The notes under the pieces were generated by a model that was not told where the DNA came from, did not search any database, and worked only from the letters and a program-made list of their open reading frames with translations. A stretch of 17,659 bases of DNA from Alphaproteobacteria bacterium. GTDB lineage: Bacteria > Pseudomonadota > Alphaproteobacteria > Rhizobiales > Xanthobacteraceae. The stretch is taken from the NCBI GenBank assembly GCA_005884465.1, contig VAZH01000122.1, positions 1 through 17,659 on the forward strand, read 5' to 3'. The number at the start of each line of letters is the position of its first letter. The stretch's first letter is position 1. A program made the position numbers and the translations under genes. Positions 1 to 8,194 of this stretch are shown in pieces.

Positions 1-1327
1 CCGGCTCGACGACATCGCATTCGAGGATCTTGGTGATCAGAGCGTCAAGAATATTGTCCGTCCGATCCGCGTCTTTCGGGTCCGGCTTGAGCCAGACGCA
101 ACCACCGCGCCGGAGGGCGCGAAGGAGGCTGCGGCGGCGACAACGATCTCCAAGAAGCCGTCCATCGCCGTGCTGCCGCTCGTTAACATGAGCGGCGATC
201 CGGAGCAGGAATTCTTCGCGGACGGCCTCACCGAGGATATCATTACGGAGCTGTCACGCTTCCGCGACCTGCTCGTCATCTCGCGCAACTCGACCTTCGT
301 ATACAAGGGCAAGGCGGTGAAGGTGCAGGAGGTCGCGCGCGAATTTGGCGTCGAATACGTCCTCGAGGGGAGCGTGCGAAAGGCGGGTGATCGCATCCGC
401 GTCACCGTGCAGCTGATCGACGCAGAAACCGACCGTCATATTTGGGCTGATCGCTATGACCGCGAGCTTGAGGATATCTTCGCCATCCAGGACGAGATGA
501 CCCGCGCGATCGTCGCGACGCTCCCCGGCCGCGTCGAGGCCGCCACGCATGACCGTGCGAAGCGCAAGCCGACCGACAACATGGCGGCTTATGAGTGCGT
601 GCTGACGGCCAAGGTGCTGCACCACCGCTCTGTCCGGGAGGACAACGCCGAGGCGCAGCGCCTGCTTGATCGTGCCATCGCGCTCGATCCAAACTATGCT
701 CACGCTCACGCCTGGAAGGGATGCGTGCTGGGCCAGGCGTGGATTTATGGCTGGTGCGTGGATCGCGACGCCGCCTTCCAGCAGGTGGCCGCGGAGCTGG
801 AGATCGCGCTGGCGCTCGACGACAACGACAGCGACGTGCATCGGATCCTCGCCGCGCTGAATTTGACGAGCGAGGATCATGACAAGGCGGCGTACCATCA
901 GGAACGGGCGCTCGCGCTCAACCCCAACTACGACCTTGTTGTGGTGCAGCAGGGCGAGCTTCTAACATGGCTTGGGCGGCCGGAGGAGGGCATCGACTGG
1001 ATCAAAAAAGCGATGCGCCTCAACCCGTACCACCCAGAGCGCTTCTGGAGCCACCTCGGGCGCGCCTGCTATTGCGCCGAGAAATACGCCGAAGCCGCCG
1101 AGGCCTTCTCCCGGATCACGCGGCCTGACCACACGCATCATGCTTTCCTCGCCGCTACCTTCGCGCAGATGGGCAACGCGGTCGCGGCTGCCGCGCACGC
1201 GGCGGAGGTGCTGAAGCGTGAGCCGGAATTCTCAGTGGCCCTCTACCTCGCCACCCAGCACTACAAGCTCGAAGTTGACCGCCAGCGCCACGAGGCTGGG
1301 CTGCTCAAGGCGGGTCTTCCGGCCTGA
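1..1327 (+). CDS. Class III adenylate/guanylate cyclase-type protein with TolB-like and TPR region (5'-truncated)
   Basis: The reading frame is open from the left edge (codons begin at base 2), so the N-terminus lies outside the window. The first ~30 residues (FEDLG...VKNIVRPIRVFRV) resemble the tail that follows a class III nucleotide cyclase catalytic domain. After an Ala/Thr linker comes a TolB-like segment (SIAVLPLVNMSGDPEQEFFADG..., then YVLEGSVRKAGDRIRVTVQLID), a block typical of rhizobial cyclases. The C-terminal half is alpha-helical with TPR-like repeats (for example ALDPNYAHAHAWKG and ALNPNYDLVVVQQGELLTWLGR). The family makes cAMP from ATP, with the TPR part presumably sensing or scaffolding. 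The catalytic domain is not visible here, so activity cannot be judged. The gene converges on the next one, with 47 bp between the two stops. I am confident of the architecture and less so of the substrate. Confidence 0.85.
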   Translation, partial: RLDDIAFEDLGDQSVKNIVRPIRVFRVRLEPDATTAPEGAKEAAAATTISKKPSIAVLPLVNMSGDPEQEFFADGLTEDIITELSRFRDLLVISRNSTFVYKGKAVKVQEVAREFGVEYVLEGSVRKAGDRIRVTVQLIDAETDRHIWADRYDRELEDIFAIQDEMTRAIVATLPGRVEAATHDRAKRKPTDNMAAYECVLTAKVLHHRSVREDNAEAQRLLDRAIALDPNYAHAHAWKGCVLGQAWIYGWCVDRDAAFQQVAAELEIALALDDNDSDVHRILAALNLTSEDHDKAAYHQERALALNPNYDLVVVQQGELLTWLGRPEEGIDWIKKAMRLNPYHPERFWSHLGRACYCAEKYAEAAEAFSRITRPDHTHHAFLAATFAQMGNAVAAAAHAAEVLKREPEFSVALYLATQHYKLEVDRQRHEAGLLKAGLPA

Positions 1328-1374
1328 CCCGGCGCGAGGCGGAAAGGAAGCAGGACCGGATGAGCGGAAAGTAC

Positions 1375-2970
1375 CTAGCGCAGCAATGCGGTCCGCATCA
1401 CGAATGAATGTGTGGCGAGTGTCGCGGTCGCCGATCCGGTGAAGCGGTCGCAAACCAGTCCCATTTGCGGATCGTCGGAGAAGCTCATCGCGATCGCAGA
1501 TTGCGGCTTGACGAAATGCGCGCGCATCAGCGTCATGTCGGTATCGCCCAGGACGGTCGCAGACATCGACATGCTCGCGCTCGGCGCCAGGATCATCATG
1601 CGCATCCAGACATCGTTGCTGTTGGAAGCCGCGATCCGCGTCGACGTCGCCACTACGCTCCCCGGACCTTGCGGTCCCTTGGCGACGACCTGGTCGATCG
1701 TGATGACCGCCGTCGAACTGCGAGGAGCCGAGGTCGGGCGGACGCTGCGGGGAATCGGCGCGCTGGCCGCGACGATATTGCCGCGGTCGACCGGAGATGA
1801 GGATGCCGGCGCGTAGGCCAGTGCCTGCATCGCGGTGAAAACACTTGCGGTCGATTGCGGGTCGGTGGAGACAAGCGCCTGGCGGGCGTTGATGGCGGCG
1901 ACCAGCGCCGGAGTTAACTGCTTCGGCGCGGTGGCGGCATCGTCCCAGAAGCCGCGGGCGTTGATGATGTCAGCCGGCGTTTGCGGTTTCGCTTCGGCCT
2001 TGTCAGCGGATGATGCCTGCGCATCAACCGCAGCCGCCTGCTTCGCCTTCGGAGGCTGGACGCTCTGTACGTCGGCGGATGCTAGCTGGAACGTCGAGGC
2101 GGCCACAGGCTGGGTGGATTTGGTGGGGAGGGCGGCGGCCATCAGGCCGGCCGAGGTGGATTTTTGGCCGGCCATCGGGGCGGCGGCGCCCTCGTCATCC
2201 TCGTCGTTCGATTTGCCCCTGAACAACGCGGCGAACAGGCTCGGTTTGCTTTTGGTCGAAGCGTCGCCGCCGTTGCCGCGTTTTTCAATGTCGGCGCGGG
2301 CAAGCTCGTATCCGATCAGCGGGTTGCCGTCGGAGGGAAGATGCACGGTACGGCCATCGGGGAATACGCGGGCCAACTGGTCGTGGGTCATTCGCGGCCA
2401 GTGCCGAATGCTGCCGGTGTCGAGATGGACGAAAGGCGAGCCCGATGTCGGATAGAACCCGACGCCGCCACGCTGCAGACGGAGCCCGGCGTAGCGGATT
2501 TGTTCAAGCGGCACGTCCGGAATGAAAAAATCCATGGCGTGGCCGAGCATGTGCTGGCTGAAGCGGGCCACCCCTGAAGAACGGCGGTGGAGCATGGCGT
2601 TGGTGGCGGGGGAGCGGTAGGAGGAAATGATGTGGATCGGCTTCTTGCCGTCGACGTCGCGGTAGACTTCCCAGAGGATGTCGAACAGGCGACGATCCAT
2701 CGTGGTCTGTTCCTGGCTGCGCCAGTCGCGGAGGTAATGATTGAGCTGCTTCAGCGCTTCTTCGTCATAGCGCCCGTCACGCTTGAAGGTGACGGTGATA
2801 TCTTCCTCGGAATGGGTGTGATGGAAGGAAAGGGTGCGGGTTTCGTTGAGCGCGGTCGCATCGTGGACCGATCCGGCTCCCATCAGCAGCAACAATGATG
2901 TCAGGCCGAACTGATATCCGGCCTTCGGCAACGACAGCGGTTTGAATTGGCGTGCGAAACCAGTCAGCAC
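1375..2970 (-). CDS. MepK/YcbK-like M15-family (DUF882) peptidoglycan peptidase with long C-terminal extension
   Basis: A 531-residue protein starting at GTG. A hydrophobic stretch near residues 21-33 looks like a signal peptide or anchor. Residues ~45-200 form the DUF882/Peptidase_M15_2 domain. The zinc-ligand pattern is visible: His140 and Asp147 (SQHMLGHAMDFF, H-x6-D) and His192 (FVHLD). E. coli MepK of this family is a murein endopeptidase that cleaves 3-3 crosslinks. E. coli MepK is only about 180 residues; here ~330 extra Ala/Ser/Pro-rich residues of low complexity follow, with a hydrophobic, Met-rich end. It lies downstream of an LdtD-type transpeptidase on the same strand but has its own 270-bp upstream region with a CtrA-type box, so it is probably transcribed separately. 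The family assignment is firm; the 3-3 specificity is inferred. An ATG-less start leaves some doubt about the exact N-terminus. Confidence 0.85.
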   Translation of the reverse strand: MLTGFARQFKPLSLPKAGYQFGLTSLLLLMGAGSVHDATALNETRTLSFHHTHSEEDITVTFKRDGRYDEEALKQLNHYLRDWRSQEQTTMDRRLFDILWEVYRDVDGKKPIHIISSYRSPATNAMLHRRSSGVARFSQHMLGHAMDFFIPDVPLEQIRYAGLRLQRGGVGFYPTSGSPFVHLDTGSIRHWPRMTHDQLARVFPDGRTVHLPSDGNPLIGYELARADIEKRGNGGDASTKSKPSLFAALFRGKSNDEDDEGAAAPMAGQKSTSAGLMAAALPTKSTQPVAASTFQLASADVQSVQPPKAKQAAAVDAQASSADKAEAKPQTPADIINARGFWDDAATAPKQLTPALVAAINARQALVSTDPQSTASVFTAMQALAYAPASSSPVDRGNIVAASAPIPRSVRPTSAPRSSTAVITIDQVVAKGPQGPGSVVATSTRIAASNSNDVWMRMMILAPSASMSMSATVLGDTDMTLMRAHFVKPQSAIAMSFSDDPQMGLVCDRFTGSATATLATHSFVMRTALLR

Positions 2971-3037
2971 AAATGAGCCCCACCCAGAGGTCGACCGAAC
3001 AAGGAACTCTTCCGCTACCCCGTGTGGCGAAAGAGGG

Positions 3038-3052
3038 TTAATGCAGTCTTAA
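3038..3052 (-). promoter_or_regulatory. Putative CtrA binding box upstream of the MepK-like gene
   Basis: A perfect TTAA-N7-TTAA. Read on the minus strand it is TTAAgactgcaTTAAC, an exact match to the alphaproteobacterial CtrA consensus TTAA-N7-TTAAC. It lies 67 bp upstream of the GTG start of the peptidase gene. Further TTAA half-sites are scattered at 3097-3100, 3136-3139 and 3157-3160. The motif match is seen directly; binding by CtrA is inferred. Confidence 0.6.
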
Positions 3053-3149
3053 TGCGGGTGGGTTATCTGAGATTTAGGTCCACCCCCCAAGTCGCCTTAA
3101 CCTAACCCGCCGAGTGTGGCGAAAAAGTGCCCTGGTTAATTGCGGGTGG
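3049..3149. repeat. Two direct repeats TTAAT(t)GCGGGTGG
   Basis: The string TTAATGCGGGTGG (3049-3061) recurs as TTAATTGCGGGTGG (3136-3149), with one extra T, in the control region between the L,D-transpeptidase and the MepK-like gene. The first copy includes the 3'-half TTAA of the CtrA-type box. A repeated regulator site is possible; duplication by chance or local drift cannot be excluded. Confidence 0.4.
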
Positions 3150-3164
3150 AGAATGGTTAATGCG

Positions 3165-3193
3165 AACGGCCTCGCCCGGAGAGCGAGGCCGTT
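3165..3193 (-). terminator. Strong hairpin downstream of the L,D-transpeptidase gene
   Basis: A perfect 11-bp inverted repeat, AACGGCCTCGC / GCGAGGCCGTT, with a 7-nt loop. It lies about 50 bp past the stop of the L,D-transpeptidase gene in its reading direction. No clean T-run follows on the minus strand (the next bases are cgcattaacc), so it may end transcripts only partly or protect mRNA 3' ends. Confidence 0.5.
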
Positions 3194-3240
3194 GATTTAG
3201 TTAGCTGAATTTAGACTGGCCCGCTCACAATGGTGAACGG

Positions 3241-5460
3241 TCAGCGTGTGAAGATCCGCCGCTGTTGCTGCTGCAGGCGACGGCCCGGAATGGGAGCGGG
3301 CGGTACCGGTGCTCCAAACAGACGTTCAAAGAACGACGGTCCTGAATAGGACGGTCCATAACCATAATAAGTGTTGTCGCTGGCGATGTTGACGCCAGCC
3401 GGGAGACCGCCGGTGGGACGACCGTAGCTTGGCTGGGCACGCGCAACCACGTTTTCCAGATCCTTGTTCTTAGAGTTGCGGAGCAGCGCCAGCATGGCGG
3501 CGTCGCGGTTATAGATATCCTTGCGGATTTGCAGCTTGCCCGCCTCATCCACAAACGCCGTCTGGTAGGTGATATTGACCGGTATCGGCGTCGGAAATTT
3601 GATGTCGATCTCGCTGTGGCCATACATGCTGCGGATTTTCTCGGGCGTGTAGCGCTCGTTCGGCATCGTGATGTTGAGCAGCGTCGCGGCATATTGATCC
3701 GGATTCTGCACCCGCATGCAGCCATGGCTGAACGCCCGCTCTTCCTTGGCGAACAAATGCTTGTCCGGGGTATCGTGCTGATAGACCAGGAACTTGTTCG
3801 GGAAATTGAAGCGGATCCGGCCGAGCGCATTGGCTTCGCCGGGCGGCTGCGAGATATGAATGCCGCCGTCGCGGCCGTATTCCAGCCTCAGCCCCATGCG
3901 CTGCAGCACGGTCGGATCCTGCTGTAGCGCCGGCAGATATTCGTTGTAGATGATCGACGGCGGCACGTTCCAGGTCGGATTGACCGTGATGAACTTCATG
4001 GTCTCCGTCAAAAGCGGCGTCGCATGAACCCCCGGCTGGCCGGTGACCACCTTGGTGTTCCAGATCGGCGCGCCATTCCGCATCACCTTGAGCGTGTAGT
4101 CGGGGATGTTGAGGATGACATAGGCATCGCCGAGCGATGGTGCGCCGAGCTGGCGCGGCAGCCAGCGCCAGCGCTCCATGTTGACGATCACCGTGTCGAT
4201 CTTGCGGTCGCGCTTCGGGCTGTTCAATGCCTTGACGGTACGGTCGTCCAGGATACCGGTCGGGTTGAGTTCGGCGCCGTCCTGGAATCGGCGCACGGCT
4301 TCGGCGAGCTTGGCGTCGTAGTGGGTATCACTGGCGTTCTCGGTGATGCCGAGCTTGGCGCGCAGTTGCGGTACGCGCGCATCTTGCATCTCGACCGCGG
4401 GCTGCTTCTTGTTGCGCGCCGGCGAGTATTTTAGGGCCGCTCCCTCCGCGATCTGAATCATCGGGCCATCACCCTGGCCGCGCAGTTCGGCAAGCTTCGT
4501 CTTCAATTCGCGGTAGAGCTTGTGCGGCGGGTTGTAGCCCTCGAGCGCTGCCGAGGCATCCTTGGCGGTCGTGATATTCGTCAGCACCTCCCAAGGGTCG
4601 GTCGGATGATCAGGAAACAGTATGTCATAGCTGACCTGCGACCAGTGAAACCGGCCGCTCTGTGCCTGGCGCGCGTAATCGAGCATGCTGCCGGTCAGCT
4701 TCAAATCGGCTTCCGCAAGCTGATCCGGCGTGGTCGCCGCCGTGAAATCCGGCACCGGATAGTCGGCGGCATTCAAGCCTTCGGAAGCCGCATCCTTCAG
4801 GCGTGCGACGACGCCTTTGCCGTTCTCGGTCAGCGTGCCGGCCTGGGTCCACAGCGGCGCAAATTCACGCGCGGTGTAAAACTTCTCAACCGCCGCGCGT
4901 TCGCCCTTGCGGTCGAAATAGCGCAATGATTTTGCGCCCAGCATTTCGCGCAACTTGTCGGCGACCGGCTGGTCCGCCGGCGGGACGTTGCTGGCGGCCT
5001 TGGTTGGCTCCTTGGCGGGCTCGGGGGCTGGCGTTGCGGTGACCGCCTCCGGCGGAGGCGCGGTTGGGGTGGTCGCGGTGTCGCTCTTGCCGGTGTCGTT
5101 CTTGCTGTCGTTTTTATTGGTGTCGGCGGCCGGAGCGGTGACGAGCTCGGCTGGTTTGGTCTCCGCCGGCTTCTCGGTCGTCTTTTCCGTCGTCTTTGGC
5201 TCGGTTGCGTTGGGCGCGTCGGTCCCGGGCGCGTTGGGCACCGATGCTGTGGTATCCAGTTTGAAGTCGTCGATGGTCGGCGGCGGCAGATTTGCGGGCT
5301 CGGGACGTGGGATTGCCGCGTCGATCGCGAGTTCTGCGGCGCTGCTGCGGGCCGGATTGGCCTGTGCAAGTGCCGAGGTCGCGGCCACCGTGAGGAAGGT
5401 TGCCGCGACGGTCATCAGAACGCGGTCAAATCCAGCACGGTTCTTCAAACGGTCACTCAT
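3241..5460 (-). CDS. LdtD/YcbB-type L,D-transpeptidase (YkuD domain)
   Basis: A periplasmic enzyme expected to form 3-3 (meso-DAP to meso-DAP) peptidoglycan crosslinks. I chose the ATG at 5460 rather than the in-frame ATG at 5493, because it gives a compact signal peptide (MSDRLKNRAGF..., hydrophobic run, cleavage near ALA-Q) and follows a purine-rich GGGGGTGTGAGG stretch. The product is 739 residues. After the signal comes a Pro/Thr/Lys-rich low-complexity spacer (~50-165), a YcbB-type scaffold region (~170-340), a peptidoglycan-binding-like segment (~365-425, with a PTGILDDRTVKAL-type motif), and a YkuD catalytic domain (~445-610). The active-site motif SHGCMRV puts the nucleophile at Cys581. 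Length and domain order fit the YcbB family (E. coli LdtD is about 615 residues); the long spacer explains the extra size. The MepK-like peptidase lies next on the same strand. Confidence 0.9.
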   Translation of the reverse strand: MSDRLKNRAGFDRVLMTVAATFLTVAATSALAQANPARSSAAELAIDAAIPRPEPANLPPPTIDDFKLDTTASVPNAPGTDAPNATEPKTTEKTTEKPAETKPAELVTAPAADTNKNDSKNDTGKSDTATTPTAPPPEAVTATPAPEPAKEPTKAASNVPPADQPVADKLREMLGAKSLRYFDRKGERAAVEKFYTAREFAPLWTQAGTLTENGKGVVARLKDAASEGLNAADYPVPDFTAATTPDQLAEADLKLTGSMLDYARQAQSGRFHWSQVSYDILFPDHPTDPWEVLTNITTAKDASAALEGYNPPHKLYRELKTKLAELRGQGDGPMIQIAEGAALKYSPARNKKQPAVEMQDARVPQLRAKLGITENASDTHYDAKLAEAVRRFQDGAELNPTGILDDRTVKALNSPKRDRKIDTVIVNMERWRWLPRQLGAPSLGDAYVILNIPDYTLKVMRNGAPIWNTKVVTGQPGVHATPLLTETMKFITVNPTWNVPPSIIYNEYLPALQQDPTVLQRMGLRLEYGRDGGIHISQPPGEANALGRIRFNFPNKFLVYQHDTPDKHLFAKEERAFSHGCMRVQNPDQYAATLLNITMPNERYTPEKIRSMYGHSEIDIKFPTPIPVNITYQTAFVDEAGKLQIRKDIYNRDAAMLALLRNSKNKDLENVVARAQPSYGRPTGGLPAGVNIASDNTYYGYGPSYSGPSFFERLFGAPVPPAPIPGRRLQQQQRRIFTR

Positions 5461-5848
5461 CCTCACACCCCCTTGGGCGAACTGCCCCGGCATGGAACAG
5501 CTCTCAGTATCGTCCGTCGCAGGTTTGGCTAAAGCGCCGGGTCTTTCAGTCTAGCAACCCATTCAGTCAACATTTGGTTCGCGTCTGAATGTGCTCCAAA
5601 TCAAAGTCGCTACGCCTGCACGCAACGATTCATACGCAGACGATACATGGGCCCCCCTGCTGCAGCCAGCGTCACCCGGGTCAACTCACGACAAACTGAC
5701 TTCAAAGGACCCCCTTTGCAACGGATTGCGCGCTTTTGCCACGCGCTTTTCCTTTTGTCTGTCACCGGCAAGCAACGGTCGAGATGTTCCGGAATGGCCG
5801 ACGTCCTTAACCTCTTGGTTACGGAACGCGACAATTTCTCCATATGCC
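5461..5848. other. Non-coding gap between sigma-54 regulator and L,D-transpeptidase genes
   Basis: 388 bp with no convincing gene on either strand. Near the regulator's stop there is a short imperfect palindrome (TAACC-N4-GGTTA at about 5808-5821), too small to call a terminator. No clear -35/-10 pair or operator was identified, although the promoter for the transpeptidase gene must lie here if it is not read through from upstream. Confidence 0.6.
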
Positions 5849-7363
5849 TCAGTTCGCCTCATGCGCGCCGCCAGCGGCCGGATCTTCAGTGGGAGCCTCA
5901 TCGAGCTTGCGGTAAAGCGTCGAGCGGCCGATTTTCAACCGGCGTGCAACTTCGGACATCTGCCCGCGATAATGCGAGATCGCGAACCGGATGATCTCAC
6001 TCTCCATTTCTTCCAGCGGCCGCATTTCTCCTGATGTCGTCAGCATCGCCAGCGTTCCTGCGGATGGCAAAGGCACGATAGGTATTTCGTTACCTGAAAC
6101 CATGGCCGGCGCGGTGGAATGAAAGCCCGGGCCAAGGACGAGCGGTTCGCTGTGCTGGCTGTGCGCCTCGGACATCGGCGGCGATTGCGCGGCGGCCTGC
6201 GGAAAATCGGCAAGGCTGAGCTGGTCGCCGTCGCTCATGACAACGGCGCGATAAACCGCGTTCTCCAGCTGGCGGATATTGCCGGGCCACTCGAGCTGCG
6301 ACAGGTGAGCCATGGCCTCGCCGCTAATGCCGGTGATGAGGCGATTTTCTTCGGCGCAGAATCTCGCGAGAAAATGTCGCAGCAGATGCGGGATGTCCTC
6401 GCGGCGCATCCGCAACGGAGGAATCGTCAGCGGCAGCACATGCAGGCGATAGAACAAATCTTCGCGGAAGTGTCCGCTTTTGACGCGCTCCAGCAGCTTG
6501 CGGTTAGTCGCGGAGATGATGCGCACGTCGACCTTTACCGGCTTGCGCCCGCCAACCGCCTCGACCGCGCCTTCCTGCAGCGCGCGAAGCAGCTTGACCT
6601 GCGCTGGCAACGGTAATTCCGAGACTTCGTCGAGAAACAGCGTGCCGCCGGAGGCTTCGACGAATTTGCCGGTGTGGCGTTCGGTAGCGCCGGTAAACGC
6701 CCCCTTCTCGTGGCCGAACAGGATCGACTCGACGAGGTTATCCGGGATTGCGCCGCAATTGACCGCAACGAACGGTTTTGATTTGCGTTCGCCGCTGCCA
6801 TGGATGGCGCGCGCGAACAATTCCTTGCCGACACCGGACTCGCCTTCGACCAGCACCGGAATTGTCGAGCTCGCTGCCTTTTGCGCGGTGCGCAGCACAC
6901 CGGCCATGGTGTCGCTGCGGGTAATGATGTCGGCGAAGGTCAATCTGCCTTCGCGGCTATGTTTGATGCGCTGCAACTCGCTCTTCAGCGCGCTGGCGTT
7001 GAGCGCATTGCGCAGCGACACCTGAAGGCGTTCGATGCCGACAGGCTTCACGACGAAATCCTGGGCGCCGGCGCGCATCGCCGACACGACGTTATCGATG
7101 CCGCCATGGGCGGTCTGAACGATGACGGGGATGTTGAGGCCGGCTTCGCGGATTTTTGCCAGCACGCCCATGCCATCGAGGCCGGGCATCACCAGATCGA
7201 GCACCACGGCATCGATGGCCGGCGCGTCGGCTGCGGTGAGCATGGCGATGGCCGCGTCGCCTGACTCGACGACGAGCGTCTCATAGCCGCATTTCTGCAC
7301 CATGTTCTCGATCAGGCGCCGTGCCACAGCGTCGTCATCGACAATCAAAATGCTGGCAGCCAT
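5849..7363 (-). CDS. NtrC-family sigma-54-dependent response regulator (TacA-like candidate)
   Basis: A 504-residue transcription factor with three domains in the usual order. The receiver domain (~1-120) has the acidic DD pair at 9-11, phospho-acceptor Asp56 (VVLDLVMPG), Thr84 and Lys106. The AAA+ domain (~145-385) has Walker A GESGVGKE (174-181), the sigma-54 contact loop GAFTGA (221-226) and Walker B LFLDE (~242-246). The C-terminal Fis-type helix-turn-helix is at ~461-490 (MSEVARRLKIGRSTLYRKL). All residues needed for phosphorylation, ATP use and sigma-54 contact are visible, so it should be a functional enhancer-binding activator. The start ATG follows GGGGAAAG. No histidine kinase gene adjoins it, so it is an orphan here. 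A CtrA-type box lies 59 bp upstream. In Caulobacter, TacA is a CtrA-controlled sigma-54 regulator; the analogy is inference and orthology is not shown. Confidence 0.92.
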   Translation of the reverse strand: MAASILIVDDDAVARRLIENMVQKCGYETLVVESGDAAIAMLTAADAPAIDAVVLDLVMPGLDGMGVLAKIREAGLNIPVIVQTAHGGIDNVVSAMRAGAQDFVVKPVGIERLQVSLRNALNASALKSELQRIKHSREGRLTFADIITRSDTMAGVLRTAQKAASSTIPVLVEGESGVGKELFARAIHGSGERKSKPFVAVNCGAIPDNLVESILFGHEKGAFTGATERHTGKFVEASGGTLFLDEVSELPLPAQVKLLRALQEGAVEAVGGRKPVKVDVRIISATNRKLLERVKSGHFREDLFYRLHVLPLTIPPLRMRREDIPHLLRHFLARFCAEENRLITGISGEAMAHLSQLEWPGNIRQLENAVYRAVVMSDGDQLSLADFPQAAAQSPPMSEAHSQHSEPLVLGPGFHSTAPAMVSGNEIPIVPLPSAGTLAMLTTSGEMRPLEEMESEIIRFAISHYRGQMSEVARRLKIGRSTLYRKLDEAPTEDPAAGGAHEAN

Positions 7364-7422
7364 GGCTTTCCCCGCACGCTACAACTATCTGTCTTGAATC
7401 GGGGCACTCTGGCCGATGCCGA

Positions 7423-7437
7423 TTAACGCCCTCTTAA
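7423..7437. promoter_or_regulatory. Putative CtrA binding box upstream of the sigma-54 response regulator
   Basis: A perfect TTAA-N7-TTAA (TTAAcgccctcTTAA) 59 bp before the regulator's ATG and overlapping the TerC stop codon. The final C of the extended consensus is absent in both orientations. Seen directly; function inferred. Confidence 0.5.
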
Positions 7438-8103
7438 ACGTTGACGTCCCGCCAATAAACGTTGACGTCCTGCCAAACCTCCTGCGCGCCGCGGTAGCAC
7501 ATGTCGAACGCCACATAGAGGATGATCAGGAGGCCGATATAGGCGATCCAGCGGTGCTTTTGCAGCAGACGCGCAATAAAGCTGGCGGCGAGGCCCATCA
7601 GCGCAATGGATAGCCCCAAACCGAATACCAGGATGAGCGGATGCTCGCGGGCAGCACCCGCGACCGCCAGCACGTTGTCGAGCGACATCGACACGTCGGC
7701 GATCGTGATCTGCCATATGGCCTGGCCGAGCGTCTTGCGAGACGGCCCGGAGATCATGCCATCAGCATTGATATCCTGGTCGTTCAACGCCGCTTTGGCG
7801 TTTTGATGATGTGCGGGCGACGTGCGCAACTCGCGCCACATCTTCCAGCACACCCAAAGCAGGAGAATGCCGCCGGCCAGCAGCAGTCCGATGATCTCAA
7901 GCAGTTGCACCGTGATGCTCGCGAAACCGATTCGCAGTATGGTGGCGGCGAAGATGCCGACCAGAATCGCCTTTTCGTTGGCTCTCGTGCAAACCGGCGG
8001 CTGCCAGTCCGATGACGACCGCATTGTCGCCGGCAAGCACCAGATCAATCATCACGACCTGGAGAAACGCTGTCAGGGCTTCCGGGGAAAGCATCTCGGT
8101 CAT
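7434..8103 (-). pseudogene. TerC-family integral membrane protein, broken by a one-base frameshift
   Basis: Two minus-strand frames together encode one TerC/YjbE-type protein. The first (start at 8103, after GGAG at 8-nt spacing) gives MTEMLSPEALTAFLQ..., with the hallmark DLVLAGDNAVVIGLAAAGL. It runs out of register at the AAAA run on the minus strand (7972-7975 on plus), right after ...HESQRK. The second frame picks up at KAILVGIFAATILRIGF and continues through several membrane helices to the second hallmark, ADVSMSLDNVLAVAGAA, and the C-terminus. Removing one A restores a continuous protein of about 220 residues. The family is linked to metal ion transport or tolerance, often manganese or tellurite. 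A sequencing error at this site would look the same as a real mutation. An upstream in-frame ATG at 8136 is a less likely start. The gene ends in a 21-bp tandem repeat. Confidence 0.8.
7435..7476. repeat. 21-bp tandem duplication at the 3' end of the TerC gene
   Basis: Two adjacent 21-bp copies (7435-7455 and 7456-7476) differ at one base (c7450 versus t7471). In the TerC frame they encode WQDVNVY / WRDVNV, a seven-residue duplication at the C-terminus. The outer copy supplies the TTAA that forms half of the CtrA-type box and most of the stop codon. Confidence 0.85.
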
Positions 8104-8194
8104 GCGGGCCACTCCGTTAAACGTCCAGTCCGACATCACAGTTCGCTTGAACTGCCAGAGGGGCCCGGCCTTGGACGTGCATGCTCAGAAACGA

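Noticed and set aside
4955..5554. A 199-codon plus-strand frame rich in Ala, Val, Ser and Gly
   Set aside because: Mirror of the Pro/Thr/Lys-rich spacer of the L,D-transpeptidase; its hydrophobic look is a by-product of that composition.
5805..5822. TTAACC-N3-TTGGTTA as a third CtrA box or a terminator
   Set aside because: Only one exact TTAA half is present, and the stem is just 5 bp with no T-run.
7965..7980. Programmed ribosomal frameshift in the TerC gene
   Set aside because: The change needed is +1 at a short AAAA run with no stop codon, Shine-Dalgarno-like stimulator or known slippery heptamer; mutation or sequencing error is simpler.
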